DNA of 64,000 nucleotides, from positions 1 through 64,000 of the forward strand of contig LATX02000025.1 in NCBI GenBank assembly GCA_001466705.2, in the 5' to 3' direction. The position numbers were made by a program, and so were the translations under genes. The notes under the pieces were generated by a model, which worked only from the letters and a program-made list of their open reading frames with translations, did no database searches and was not told where the DNA came from. How positions within the stretch are numbered: the stretch's first letter is position 1; each line of letters starts with the position of its first letter. The DNA is from Moniliophthora roreri. Taxonomy: Eukaryota > Basidiomycota > Agaricomycetes > Agaricales > Marasmiaceae. Shown piece after piece: positions 54,369 to 64,000 of the stretch.

Positions 54369-57300
54369 AGCAGCGGAAGAGGATGATGTCTCTACTGCCT
54401 GTAACCATTTCACACTTTGTACTAGCTAAGATGGACCAAAATTCCATGCATATTCCTCTTCAGTACAAAGTGGGAACTGAAATCATCAAAATGCAAGCTC
54501 TATTAGACTCAGGAGCAGGGGGAAGGTTTATTAGCATGGCTCTAGCAAGGAAACTAGGGAAAAGATGGGTCCAACTCCCTGAGAAAATCAAAGTATTCAA
54601 CATAGATGGAATGCCAAACAAAACCACATGGATATCCCACATGGTGGAGCTTGAGTTCAAAATAGCAGGAAAGGAATTTAGAGAAAACTTCATGATATCA
54701 GGAATTGGAGACGAAAGTATGATATTAGGGCTCCCATGGCTTTGTTACCACAACCCCCAAATCGACTGGGAGACCGGAGAAGTGAGGTTCCCACCAAAAA
54801 GAAAATTACGGATCAGAAGGTTCATAGGCGTTCTCGATTGTGCTCCTGTGGAAGTATTGATTGGAGCAAAGACTACTGTGTCACAAGAGCTCACACATCA
54901 GCAGCAAGAAGTTAAGAAGGAAATAGATGAGTTGATCCCTTCCTATCTTCAAGGATATCGAGATTGCTTCGAAAAAGGAAAAGCGGAATGATTTCCCCTC
55001 TCTCAGTCTTATGATCACACCATCGAGCTGAAACCCGACTTCATACCTTGGAATTGCAAACTCTACCCATTAAGCCCAGCTGAACAGAAAGAGCAGGACA
55101 AATTCTTAGAGGAGAACTTGCAAAAAGGGTACATCTGGAAGTCCAAGTCTCTGATGGCCTCCCCTTTCTTCTTTGTGGCAGAAAAGGAAAAGGGGGCGCT
55201 GAGGCCCATGCAGGACTACAGAGAGCTGAATAAAGGGATAGTAAAGAACGCATACCCTCTCCCCTTAATATCAGAACTACTCAACAAATTAAAAGGAGCA
55301 AATGTTTTTATGAAGTTAGACCTCAGGAACGGATATAACAATGTACAAATAAAGGATGGAGATCAATGGAAAGCAGCCTTCAAGACAAATCAAGGACTAT
55401 TTGAACCAACTGTCATGTTCTTCGGACTCAGCAACTCACCTGCAACCTTCCAGGCTTTCATGAACAACATCCTCTCTGACTTCATTGATGAAGGATGGTG
55501 TGTCATTTACATGGACGACATCCTTCTGTTCTCGAAGGATCGAAAGGAACATCAGGAGAGAACTTAAAGACTGATGCGTCGAATCAGGAAGCATAATCTT
55601 TACTTCAAACCAGAAAAGTGTGAGTTTGACATGGAAGAAGTTGTCTTTTTAGGAATAGTGATCTGACTGGACTACGTTGCCATGGATCCTGTGAAGTTAG
55701 CAGGAATAGCAGAATGGGAACCTCCAAGGACAGTCAAAGGAGTACAAGCCTTCCTGGGATTTGGAAATTTCTATTGGAAATTTATTGGGAAATATGCACA
55801 GTTAGTGTGGCCACTCCACAATCTCACACAGAAGTCACAGAAGTTTGAATGGACTATGGTGTGCCAGATTGCATTCGACCTTCTGAAGAAGAAGTTTCTC
55901 TCAGAACCTGTGCTCCTCATGCCAGACACAGACAAACCCTTTGTGATAGAAGCAGATGCCTCTAAATGGGCAACGGGAGCAGTGCTTCGCCAACAGGGAT
56001 CAGACGGAGAATGGCACCCATGTGGATACCTGTTGAAATCGTTCTTGCCAATGGAGCAGAACTATGAAATTTACGACTGCGAACTGCTGGCTATAATGAG
56101 AGCTCTAACAGAATGGCGACACTATTTGATGGGAGGAAAATACAAGGTAGTAGTCTTATCCAACCATAAGAACCTTACATATTTCCAATTGGCCCAGAAG
56201 CTCAACCAATGATGGGCCAGGTGGAGTCTATTACTATCAGAATTTGACCTTAGTCTCATTCATATGCCCAGAACATCAATGACGCAAGCAGATGCACTCT
56301 TACGGCGAAACAATGAGAGCAGGGAGGAAGATAACGATAACGAAGACATCATCCTCTTACCAGAACGACTTTTCGTGAAAGGAATCAATCTGGAGCTGGG
56401 AACAGAGATCACAGAAAGATTGGGCCTGGACGACTTCCACAAGTCGGCCTTGGAGCAGTTATTGCACCAAGGTGTGCCACCAATTAAGTCTGCACTGTTG
56501 GATTGGGAAATCAGGGACAACCTACTCTTTTTCAAAGATAGAATCTACATACCAGACGACACAGAACTATGATGAAAAGTTATCAAAGCAGTACATGAAA
56601 CACCAGGAGTTGGACACTCTGGACAATGGAACACTCTGGAACAAGTGCAGAGAGACTTCTGGTGGCCAGGAATGGCCAAGTTCATCAAGAGCTTCGTGGA
56701 CAGTTGCATGCCATGCCAACAATCAAAAGTGAACACACACCCAACGAAAACTCCCATCCAACTCCTACAACCAACACTGAACTCCTTCCCTTTCCAGGTG
56801 TGTACAATGGATCTAATCACTGATCTCCTGGAATGCGATGGTATGGATTCTATTCTTGTTGTGGTGGACCACTCCTCTATGAAGGGGGTAATTTTTACAC
56901 CATGCACAAAGAAATCAGATGCCACAGAGATAGCAGAACTGTTAATTCAACATTTGTACAAATGATTTGGGCTCCCAGACCACATCATATCTGATTGAGA
57001 CCCCAGATTCACAGCTGAAGTCTTCCAGGAGATGGAGAAACAATTGTCGATTAAACACTCAATAAGTACGGCCTTCCACCTACAGACAGATGGAGAAACT
57101 GAACAAGTCAACCAAGAAATTGAAGTTTACCTCCACATCTTCTGCTCAAAGGAACAAACAAAGTGGAAGGAATATCTCTTGCTAGCTGAATTTGCACATA
57201 ACAATCGCACTCACTCAGTACTCAAGAACTCCCCCTTCTTCATGATGATGGGATACCATCCATGAGCGTTCCCAACAGTGTTTGAATGAACCAACATTCC

Positions 57301-57865
57301 ATCAATTGAGGAACAACTCCGGGAATTAAAGAGAATTAGAGAAGAAACCACCAGTTTACTGGAATTAGCATGACAGAAGATGTTACAGAGAAATGGGAAC
57401 TGGAAACGTACCACATAGGTCAGAAGGTGTGGCTGAAAGGGAAGAATCTAGCCATAGAATACCCGATGAAGAAGCTCGCGCCGAAACGGGAAGGACTGTT
57501 TAGAATTCTCAAAGTCCTAGGCCCTGTCACCTATCGGTTGGAGCTGCTGCATCAATGGAAAATTCATCCCATTTTTCACACAGCCCTTCTTATGCCATTT
57601 AAAGAAACCGAAGCCCACAGACCCAGTTTCACAGAACCACCCCCGGATCTAATAGAAGGGTTTGAGGAGTACGAGGTAGAAGCGATTATGGGACATAGGC
57701 CCAAGAAATGACCCCAAGAATTCCTTGTGTCATACACAGAGTACGACTCCTCTCACAATTGGTGGATCAAGACCGAAGGGATGGTCAACTGTCTGGACCT
57801 CTACAAGGACTATATAAAGAGACACAAGCTGAAGCCGAAAGACCCCATCTCCACCAATATCTAAT
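54362..57865 (+). pseudogene. pol: G2 pol: PR-RT-RNaseH-IN-chromodomain, many TGA stops
   Basis: Protease [26 protein letters not shown] and YMDDILLFS (about 55510); RNase [11 protein letters not shown]; integrase SFVDSCMPC, MDLITDLLE, DPRF and DGETEQVNQE; GPY/F-like KREGLFRI; remnant chromodomain (FLVSYTEYDSSHNWW). Stops in frame include TGA at 54989, 55664, 56210, 56963, 56996 and 57263 and TAA at 55565. Most align with arginine in G1. One frameshift near 57385 moves the final part to another frame. Ends TAA at about 57861-57863, nine bases before the ORF3 ATG. Confidence 0.88.
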
Positions 57866-57871
57866 CACCAA

Positions 57872-58872
57872 ATGTCGAATGCAACTGCCTCCTCCTCTTC
57901 CTCTTCTGCTTCTGGCAGCCAGCCATCTGGAGTCCAGAGCCCAGTTCCTACTGTGTCAGGAGAAGAACACTACAGCAAAAACATCACCTACCTGCACGGA
58001 CTCCACCTGAACCCCTATTAGCTTCTACACCTCTTTAACTCTGGACAGTATGACGACCAACTCTGAGCAGCTGGTGATCAGCACAACCAACTGGAACCTG
58101 TCATCAAAAGCCTCTTTTTTCTTATGGTCCCAACGCCACTTATTCAAAAAGATCATTGACAGCTGCAATCTCGAAATTGCCAACCAGGTGATGTATGCCT
58201 GTAATTATCGCATTGGGCTGGAAGGGCCCATCACAATCTCCGAGCTATGTCGGAGTACCCTGATCCCCTCTCCAGCCTCATCGACAGACTCAGAAGGAGG
58301 ACCGACAGGAACAGATACCTCCATCCCAACATCAACAACACTTGGAGTCTCATCACTCGACTCACCTCAGAACCCAGACCCTCGAAGAATGACTCGCCCC
58401 CAGACTCACCTCCACTCCCCATACAGCCACTGAACCCCCCATTAATGACACCCTTGTTTATCCTGACCCCACTCCCGATCCCGACATCAAACCTAAGGTC
58501 AAACCGACCGATGACACCTCCACCTGAGAACCCACACCTCCGACCACTGCCAACCCCAGAAGTCTTTAGACACCTGAAGCATCAGTTCCTCCCCAACGTC
58601 AAGATAATCCCCACAGTTGGCGGGGCAGGCCCATCCAATGAGGACAAGGATGAGGACAGGGAAAATCAAACCCCCTCAAACGACGAAGACCTACCAACGC
58701 TGAGCTTGAGGTCTCCGACTCTGTGCCTGACCCCAATGACTCTGCTCATCAACTGCATCTCTGCCCTGTGTGCAGACTAGAACGCCATCTCGCCAGGAAT
58801 TTGTGTCAGCGATGCTTCATGACTCAGCCTGGACATATGTCTTCGCACTGCCCTAACCAATGAAGGTCTCGC
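57872..58872 (+). pseudogene. G2 ORF3: homologue of the zinc-knuckle ORF3 of G1
   Basis: Begins MSNATASSSSSSASGSQ at 57872. A TAG (CAG in origin, NPY-Q-LLHLF aligned with AAQLLYLL of G1) and frame changes break it. The block FKKIIDSCNLEIANQVMYAC and GPITISEL aligns with G1 FDRLMTAANLQLNRLAVDI and GQLTVP. After a proline-rich middle come CPVCRLERH (58762) and CQRCFMTQPGHMSSHC (58804-58851, CX2CX6HX4C, the same spacing as the second G1 knuckle), then CPN and RSRRI. Conservation of position, knuckle spacing and the basic tail in two different elements argues that ORF3 is a real gene. Confidence 0.65.
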
Positions 58873-59055
58873 CGAATTGCGCGCTGAGGGTCTGGTTTGA
58901 GTCCAGACTCTTTGCTGGATGATCGCAGTTATGACGATGAACCTTATGAAAATCTCGGAGAATGCTGAAGAGTCGATTCACAATAGTGGAGGTGACACAG
59001 ATTTCCTGTTCATTGGAGCAGATCCACGGAAGGTGCAGAGGTTCAAGGACTGGTC

Positions 59056-59056
59056 N
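59056..59056. other. Single-N junction with unmerged 1,367-bp overlap
   Basis: 57689-59055 equals 59057-60423. The first copy stops at GGACTGGTC and the second continues. Confidence 0.92.
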
Positions 59057-60423
59057 TGGGACATAGGCCCAAGAAATGACCCCAAGAATTCCTTGTGTCA
59101 TACACAGAGTACGACTCCTCTCACAATTGGTGGATCAAGACCGAAGGGATGGTCAACTGTCTGGACCTCTACAAGGACTATATAAAGAGACACAAGCTGA
59201 AGCCGAAAGACCCCATCTCCACCAATATCTAATCACCAAATGTCGAATGCAACTGCCTCCTCCTCTTCCTCTTCTGCTTCTGGCAGCCAGCCATCTGGAG
59301 TCCAGAGCCCAGTTCCTACTGTGTCAGGAGAAGAACACTACAGCAAAAACATCACCTACCTGCACGGACTCCACCTGAACCCCTATTAGCTTCTACACCT
59401 CTTTAACTCTGGACAGTATGACGACCAACTCTGAGCAGCTGGTGATCAGCACAACCAACTGGAACCTGTCATCAAAAGCCTCTTTTTTCTTATGGTCCCA
59501 ACGCCACTTATTCAAAAAGATCATTGACAGCTGCAATCTCGAAATTGCCAACCAGGTGATGTATGCCTGTAATTATCGCATTGGGCTGGAAGGGCCCATC
59601 ACAATCTCCGAGCTATGTCGGAGTACCCTGATCCCCTCTCCAGCCTCATCGACAGACTCAGAAGGAGGACCGACAGGAACAGATACCTCCATCCCAACAT
59701 CAACAACACTTGGAGTCTCATCACTCGACTCACCTCAGAACCCAGACCCTCGAAGAATGACTCGCCCCCAGACTCACCTCCACTCCCCATACAGCCACTG
59801 AACCCCCCATTAATGACACCCTTGTTTATCCTGACCCCACTCCCGATCCCGACATCAAACCTAAGGTCAAACCGACCGATGACACCTCCACCTGAGAACC
59901 CACACCTCCGACCACTGCCAACCCCAGAAGTCTTTAGACACCTGAAGCATCAGTTCCTCCCCAACGTCAAGATAATCCCCACAGTTGGCGGGGCAGGCCC
60001 ATCCAATGAGGACAAGGATGAGGACAGGGAAAATCAAACCCCCTCAAACGACGAAGACCTACCAACGCTGAGCTTGAGGTCTCCGACTCTGTGCCTGACC
60101 CCAATGACTCTGCTCATCAACTGCATCTCTGCCCTGTGTGCAGACTAGAACGCCATCTCGCCAGGAATTTGTGTCAGCGATGCTTCATGACTCAGCCTGG
60201 ACATATGTCTTCGCACTGCCCTAACCAATGAAGGTCTCGCCGAATTGCGCGCTGAGGGTCTGGTTTGAGTCCAGACTCTTTGCTGGATGATCGCAGTTAT
60301 GACGATGAACCTTATGAAAATCTCGGAGAATGCTGAAGAGTCGATTCACAATAGTGGAGGTGACACAGATTTCCTGTTCATTGGAGCAGATCCACGGAAG
60401 GTGCAGAGGTTCAAGGACTGGTC
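59057..60423 (+). repeat. Assembly duplicate of 57689-59055 (G2 pol end and ORF3)
   Basis: Identical by eye. It makes ORF3 appear twice. Treat as artefact. Confidence 0.9.
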
Positions 60424-60562
60424 CTCGGTGGACACATGGATGGCTATGGGTTGGCAACCAGCAGCAGACATACCGACCACTCCGATGCTTCAGAGTGTTG
60501 ATGAAATGCCTGACACGTCTTATGACTATGACGCAGAGCTTTACGGTGATGGAGAGTCTTGA
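60287..60562 (+). CDS. G2 post-knuckle frame
   Basis: 91 codons ending just before the 3' LTR: acidic, with DTDFLFIGADPRKVQRFKDW, SVDTWMAMGWQPAADIPTTP and DTSYDYDAELYGDGES. It lies in a frame other than that of the knuckles, as does the frame that runs to the LTR in G1. Perhaps the true C-terminus of ORF3 reached through a frameshift, or a separate small ORF. Confidence 0.35.
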   Translation: MIAVMTMNLMKISENAEESIHNSGGDTDFLFIGADPRKVQRFKDWSSVDTWMAMGWQPAADIPTTPMLQSVDEMPDTSYDYDAELYGDGES

Positions 60563-60600
60563 AGTGGCAATATGGAGTTTTGCCCTTAATAGGGGGGTAA

Positions 60601-61035
60601 TGTTATGTTTTTCTTACTCCGTCTCTATGCTTCCCTTTCTGATCAGACATGTACACTTTCCCAGTCCCCTTTTCCTTATCACAATTATGCTTCTTATTCC
60701 ATCGGACTCATTACACATTCCCAGTACCCCATTTTCTTATCAGAACACTTCTCATATCCCAACTCTGTTGGTATTTATTACTATATCATCGTAATCATCG
60801 GACGTTTGTATAACGTAGATTACATGATGAGTTGTAACATATTTAAGCACTCAAGCTAGGACTCTATGTCCTCAGCTTGACCTAGTTAATACTACTTGTG
60901 TCATTGCCACAATCATGGATCTCTGAACTTCAGCAGCTGCTAAACAAACTCTAACTTGAACTTGAGAACTGCTTGCAGGGAGGCTTTGCCTTTCATAAGT
61001 AGTTGAGTTGATGTTGCTGCACAAGTAACGTAACA
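60601..61035 (+). repeat. G2 3' LTR
   Basis: 435 bp from TGTTATGTTT to ACGTAACA, preceded by a purine-rich AGGGGGGTAA (polypurine tract). It has TATTTAAG at 60840 and CAGCTTGACCTA at 60873-60884. The ends TGTTA..TAACA match those of G1. Confidence 0.8.
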
Positions 61036-61230
61036 GAGAGTTCAGGTTCAAGTTTGAGTTTGTTCAGAGGTTTCTGAGGTTCAGAGGTCCAATCATTTGT
61101 TGCTAAACACAAGGTATAATTAACCAGGTCAAGCTGAGGAGCTTTGACTAAAGTCAGTTCTACTTAAATACAGGCTTCATTGTCTTCTGTTTGTACAAAG
61201 AGAAAGACTTAGAATGTTATAGAAAAGAGA
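61036..61230 (-). repeat. Inverted partial LTR adjoining the G2 LTR
   Basis: Read on the minus strand, this holds TTTAAGTAG, then CTCAGCTTGACCTGGTTAAT and AACAAACTCAAACTTGAAC, which match the G2 LTR interior (60840-60960) in order. It is a fragment of a related LTR in opposite orientation placed head to head with the G2 LTR end. Confidence 0.6.
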
Positions 61231-61925
61231 TTTGTAATGGGGTTTTGTAAGCAATGGAACAAAAAAGAAGTTGGATAATCATAGAGAAGAATATAGAATC
61301 TGAAAGAAATATAAGTACAACAGATGCTAGAAAAGAGAACTGGGATAGTGCAAGTGTCCAGATGTTAATGAGAAGCATAGTATGGGCATCAAAAGAGAAA
61401 AAGGAAATAGTACAAGTGTCAATGAAAACTGTAACAGTATAGGCTGGTGTCTCAATGTGAATCAGAGAGGGTTTCAGGCTAGCAGTGTCTAGAAGATTTA
61501 TCCTCTTGAGAATTGTTGCAGGACATAGCTAAGAGGGCTATATTCAGATGCAAGAGGTACCTTTGTTCTCCACTTGGAAGAAGTTTGTTCTTTGGGCAGT
61601 TTCTGGTCAAACCCTATACTAGTTTTTGCTTTTGAAGTGATTAATAAAACCATATACCCAAGAAAATATTTACAAATACAAACACAAATCTCAATCTGAG
61701 AAGTTGTTTTGAAGGCATTTATCTCTGAACTACTGAGTGAGATGCTGAGAATTATTCTTAACATTGCAGTAGCAGTGAACCACACCAAACCAACTTGCAA
61801 AACAAAACTAAGAATCAAGAACTTATATACCTTTTTTCAGGGTATTTTGGCATCACAGGCCTTGTGTTTTCATAGTAGAGGCATAGATTTTTGAGCATCT
61901 TCAGTGTGGCTCTAGGTTTCAATTC
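61231..61925. other. No supported gene
   Basis: AT-rich, CpG-poor. May contain decayed downstream parts of the helicase gene on the minus strand, but no motif is recognisable. Confidence 0.4.
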
Positions 61926-62192
61926 TTATGGATAGAGAATATTCCCATGGCCTCTGCCTCTATTCTGTGCCTCAGATATCTCCAGATGTACCAGTAAGGC
62001 CACAAAAACAAATAATGACTTCTTCTGACCCATTGCAGTAATAAGTAAAAGTCTATTTCCAGCCAGAACAGCTAGGATATGCTCCAGTTGATGTTTCTGG
62101 AGGCCACTGGGCCAGTGTTTGATGCAACATTTAACAATCAGCTTGAGAGCATCTCTATTGGTGATGTCAGTCCAAATAGGATCAGAGAACAT
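61926..62192 (-). pseudogene. RecQ-like DEAD/DEAH helicase N-terminal fragment
   Basis: The minus-strand ORF MFSDPIWTDITNRDALKLIV continues with WPSGLQKHQLEHILAVLAGN, LLLITAMGQKKSLFVF and ALLVHLEI. This matches the pattern Q-motif, then Walker A, then motif Ia seen in the multi-copy RecQ-like helicases of Agaricomycetes (recalled from family knowledge, not searched). The Walker A is degenerate: AMGQKKS in place of ATGxGKS, losing the key glycine and threonine. The frame ends after 88 codons, with no motif II in view, so this is a decayed fragment. It is repeated at 63358-63624 by the assembly. Confidence 0.55.
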
Positions 62193-63130
62193 AATAGGGG
62201 TATCAATCCATTTATTTGAGAGTATATGGTATTGGCATTAGTATATTATAGTCCAGGAACAAGAGATGTGACATGGCACCTGCAAGATTTTGGCTGGGGA
62301 GCTTTGGGACAATTCTCTATGCATGGGAACTAAATCCCAGAGCCATGTGCCCAGCAAAGAAAAAAATCAGACTATGCAAGACTGAGGTTGGTGAGTTTTC
62401 TGGAAGTAGAGCAAAGATGTATAACCAAAGTTGCCATACTTAGAATGCCAACAAAACTCTTAGCTAGGTTGATTCTCTCTTACTGGGGTGTTCTACTTTG
62501 TAGTGTTCACCTCCAAAGGAGTATATATGGGTTTTAAAATGGATTTATTTCACAACACACACAAGACACAAAGAACATGGTGCACAAAGCACAAACACAA
62601 GAGCTACAGTCCCATACAAAGACTCAATAGCTGATATAGTCTGACCCTATGGAGTTCAAGACTTCCTTAAGACAACTACAGTACACAGCATACTGGAAAA
62701 GGTTCTAGACCAATTTCTACAAGGAGCTCAGCACAGGCACACCCCTTGCTAAGACTCTAAGTGTGTCACAACCTGATACCCAACACAGGCCACACTCTAA
62801 GTGCCTGAGGCTCCTTCTTGGTGTAAAGTGTCTCTGAGAAAAGTGCTACAATGCACTCAAGATGTTACTCTTGTCTCTTACAATGCAAGTTCATTATCAG
62901 ATGTCTATCTCTCTGGTGTCACTCAGGACCAATCTCCAGAGCCTGAAGTGAGGAAGCAAAACTGGAATGGCACACACAATATATACCAAACAAACTCGTC
63001 ATGTATTCACAATTGGAGGGGGCAGACTTACTTGAGTACATACACATATCTAGCTGTCCTTATATACAGCCCACAGAATATATCTACAAAAAATTAGAAA
63101 TAATGTCCAATAATTCAGAAAATAATAAAC
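62193..63130. other. No supported gene
   Basis: CpG-poor. Short frames only. Confidence 0.4.
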
Positions 63131-63131
63131 N
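63131..63131. other. Single-N junction with unmerged overlap (at least 869 bp)
   Basis: 63132-64000 equals 61700-62568. The repeat runs off the window and would be 1,431 bp if it follows the pattern of the other gaps. Confidence 0.9.
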
Positions 63132-64000
63132 GAAGTTGTTTTGAAGGCATTTATCTCTGAACTACTGAGTGAGATGCTGAGAATTATTCTTAACATTGCA
63201 GTAGCAGTGAACCACACCAAACCAACTTGCAAAACAAAACTAAGAATCAAGAACTTATATACCTTTTTTCAGGGTATTTTGGCATCACAGGCCTTGTGTT
63301 TTCATAGTAGAGGCATAGATTTTTGAGCATCTTCAGTGTGGCTCTAGGTTTCAATTCTTATGGATAGAGAATATTCCCATGGCCTCTGCCTCTATTCTGT
63401 GCCTCAGATATCTCCAGATGTACCAGTAAGGCCACAAAAACAAATAATGACTTCTTCTGACCCATTGCAGTAATAAGTAAAAGTCTATTTCCAGCCAGAA
63501 CAGCTAGGATATGCTCCAGTTGATGTTTCTGGAGGCCACTGGGCCAGTGTTTGATGCAACATTTAACAATCAGCTTGAGAGCATCTCTATTGGTGATGTC
63601 AGTCCAAATAGGATCAGAGAACATAATAGGGGTATCAATCCATTTATTTGAGAGTATATGGTATTGGCATTAGTATATTATAGTCCAGGAACAAGAGATG
63701 TGACATGGCACCTGCAAGATTTTGGCTGGGGAGCTTTGGGACAATTCTCTATGCATGGGAACTAAATCCCAGAGCCATGTGCCCAGCAAAGAAAAAAATC
63801 AGACTATGCAAGACTGAGGTTGGTGAGTTTTCTGGAAGTAGAGCAAAGATGTATAACCAAAGTTGCCATACTTAGAATGCCAACAAAACTCTTAGCTAGG
63901 TTGATTCTCTCTTACTGGGGTGTTCTACTTTGTAGTGTTCACCTCCAAAGGAGTATATATGGGTTTTAAAATGGATTTATTTCACAACACACACAAGACA
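63132..64000. repeat. Assembly duplicate of 61700-62568
   Basis: Identical by eye, including the helicase fragment (63358-63624, minus strand). Treat as artefact. Confidence 0.9.

Larger units (their letters stand above)
54170..61035 (+). mobile_element. G2: 5'-truncated, heavily mutated Ty3/gypsy chromovirus
   Basis: Same architecture as G1 but without a 5' LTR or most of gag. It contains the gag end, slippery heptamer, pol, ORF3 and a 435-bp 3' LTR. Protein-level similarity to G1 is high but it is clearly a different family. pol is broken mainly by TGA at arginine positions. 59057-60423 inside this span is an assembly duplicate, so the real element is about 1,368 bp shorter. Confidence 0.88.

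Noticed and set aside
54460..54693. Minus-strand ORFs over G1 and G2 pol
   Set aside because: Shadows of the retrotransposon coding strand without any motif.
57689..60423. Tandem duplication of ORF3 as a biological feature of G2
   Set aside because: Exact copy either side of a single N, with the pattern of an unmerged contig overlap.
63050..63250. Minus-strand ORF crossing the N at 63131
   Set aside because: Chimeric across a gap. No motif.
1..64000. CRISPR arrays, bacterial operons, riboswitches
   Set aside because: No regular direct-repeat arrays. Introns and chromodomain elements mark the DNA as fungal.

Overview
Eukaryotic DNA, almost certainly fungal and probably a basidiomycete of the Agaricomycetes. 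The reasons are short 50-75 bp GT..AG introns, a chromodomain Ty3/gypsy (sushi/Tf1-like) retrotransposon, a Tc1/mariner element, a basidiomycete-style degenerate protein kinase, and CpG-depleted blocks with many CGA-to-TGA stops (decay of methylated or RIP-like CpG). Seven single-N gaps (469, 16072, 23972, 27063, 30831, 59056, 63131) show a draft scaffold. At four of them the flanking contigs carry the same 1.2-1.4 kb (at least 0.87 kb seen at the last), so several apparent tandem duplications are unmerged contig ends.

Layout. 1-1062: two fragments of a retrotransposon's third ORF. 1063-2160: a decayed minus-strand multi-exon gene. 3544-10534: a young gypsy element (G1) with 393-bp LTRs, a 5-bp target duplication, gag, a -1 frameshift site, pol with chromodomain, and a post-pol ORF3 with tandem zinc knuckles. 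About 11940-19715: duplicated block 1 with a pseudokinase and a decayed membrane-protein gene. 20023-29112: three copies (A, B, C) of a large multi-pass membrane protein, separated by gaps. About 29600-36055: duplicated block 2, which lacks the kinase but carries two non-autonomous DNA transposons. 36230-39929: three small intron-containing genes, two of them paralogues. 45301-48620: a fourth, more CpG-rich member (D) of the large membrane family. 50405-51808: a Tc1-type transposon. 54170-61035: a 5'-truncated, stop-riddled second gypsy (G2). 61926-62192 (repeated at the end): the N-terminus of a RecQ-like helicase on the minus strand.

The oddest observation is in gene A. Two segments (40 nt and 31 nt, 189 nt apart) are the base-by-base complement, NOT the reverse complement, of the matching sequence in paralogues B and C. 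The 31-nt one matches 31/31 and creates the stop codon that truncates A. No known DNA rearrangement produces this, so it is either a data-processing artefact or something new. The best biological finding is a matched pair of gypsy elements sharing three features: a Tf1-like self-priming geometry (a CAGCTTGACCT block 33 nt downstream of the TATA box in both LTRs, complementary to the sequence just inside the 5' LTR of G1), a G_GGT_TTT slippery heptamer abutting the gag stop, and a conserved ORF3 with tandem CCHC knuckles.
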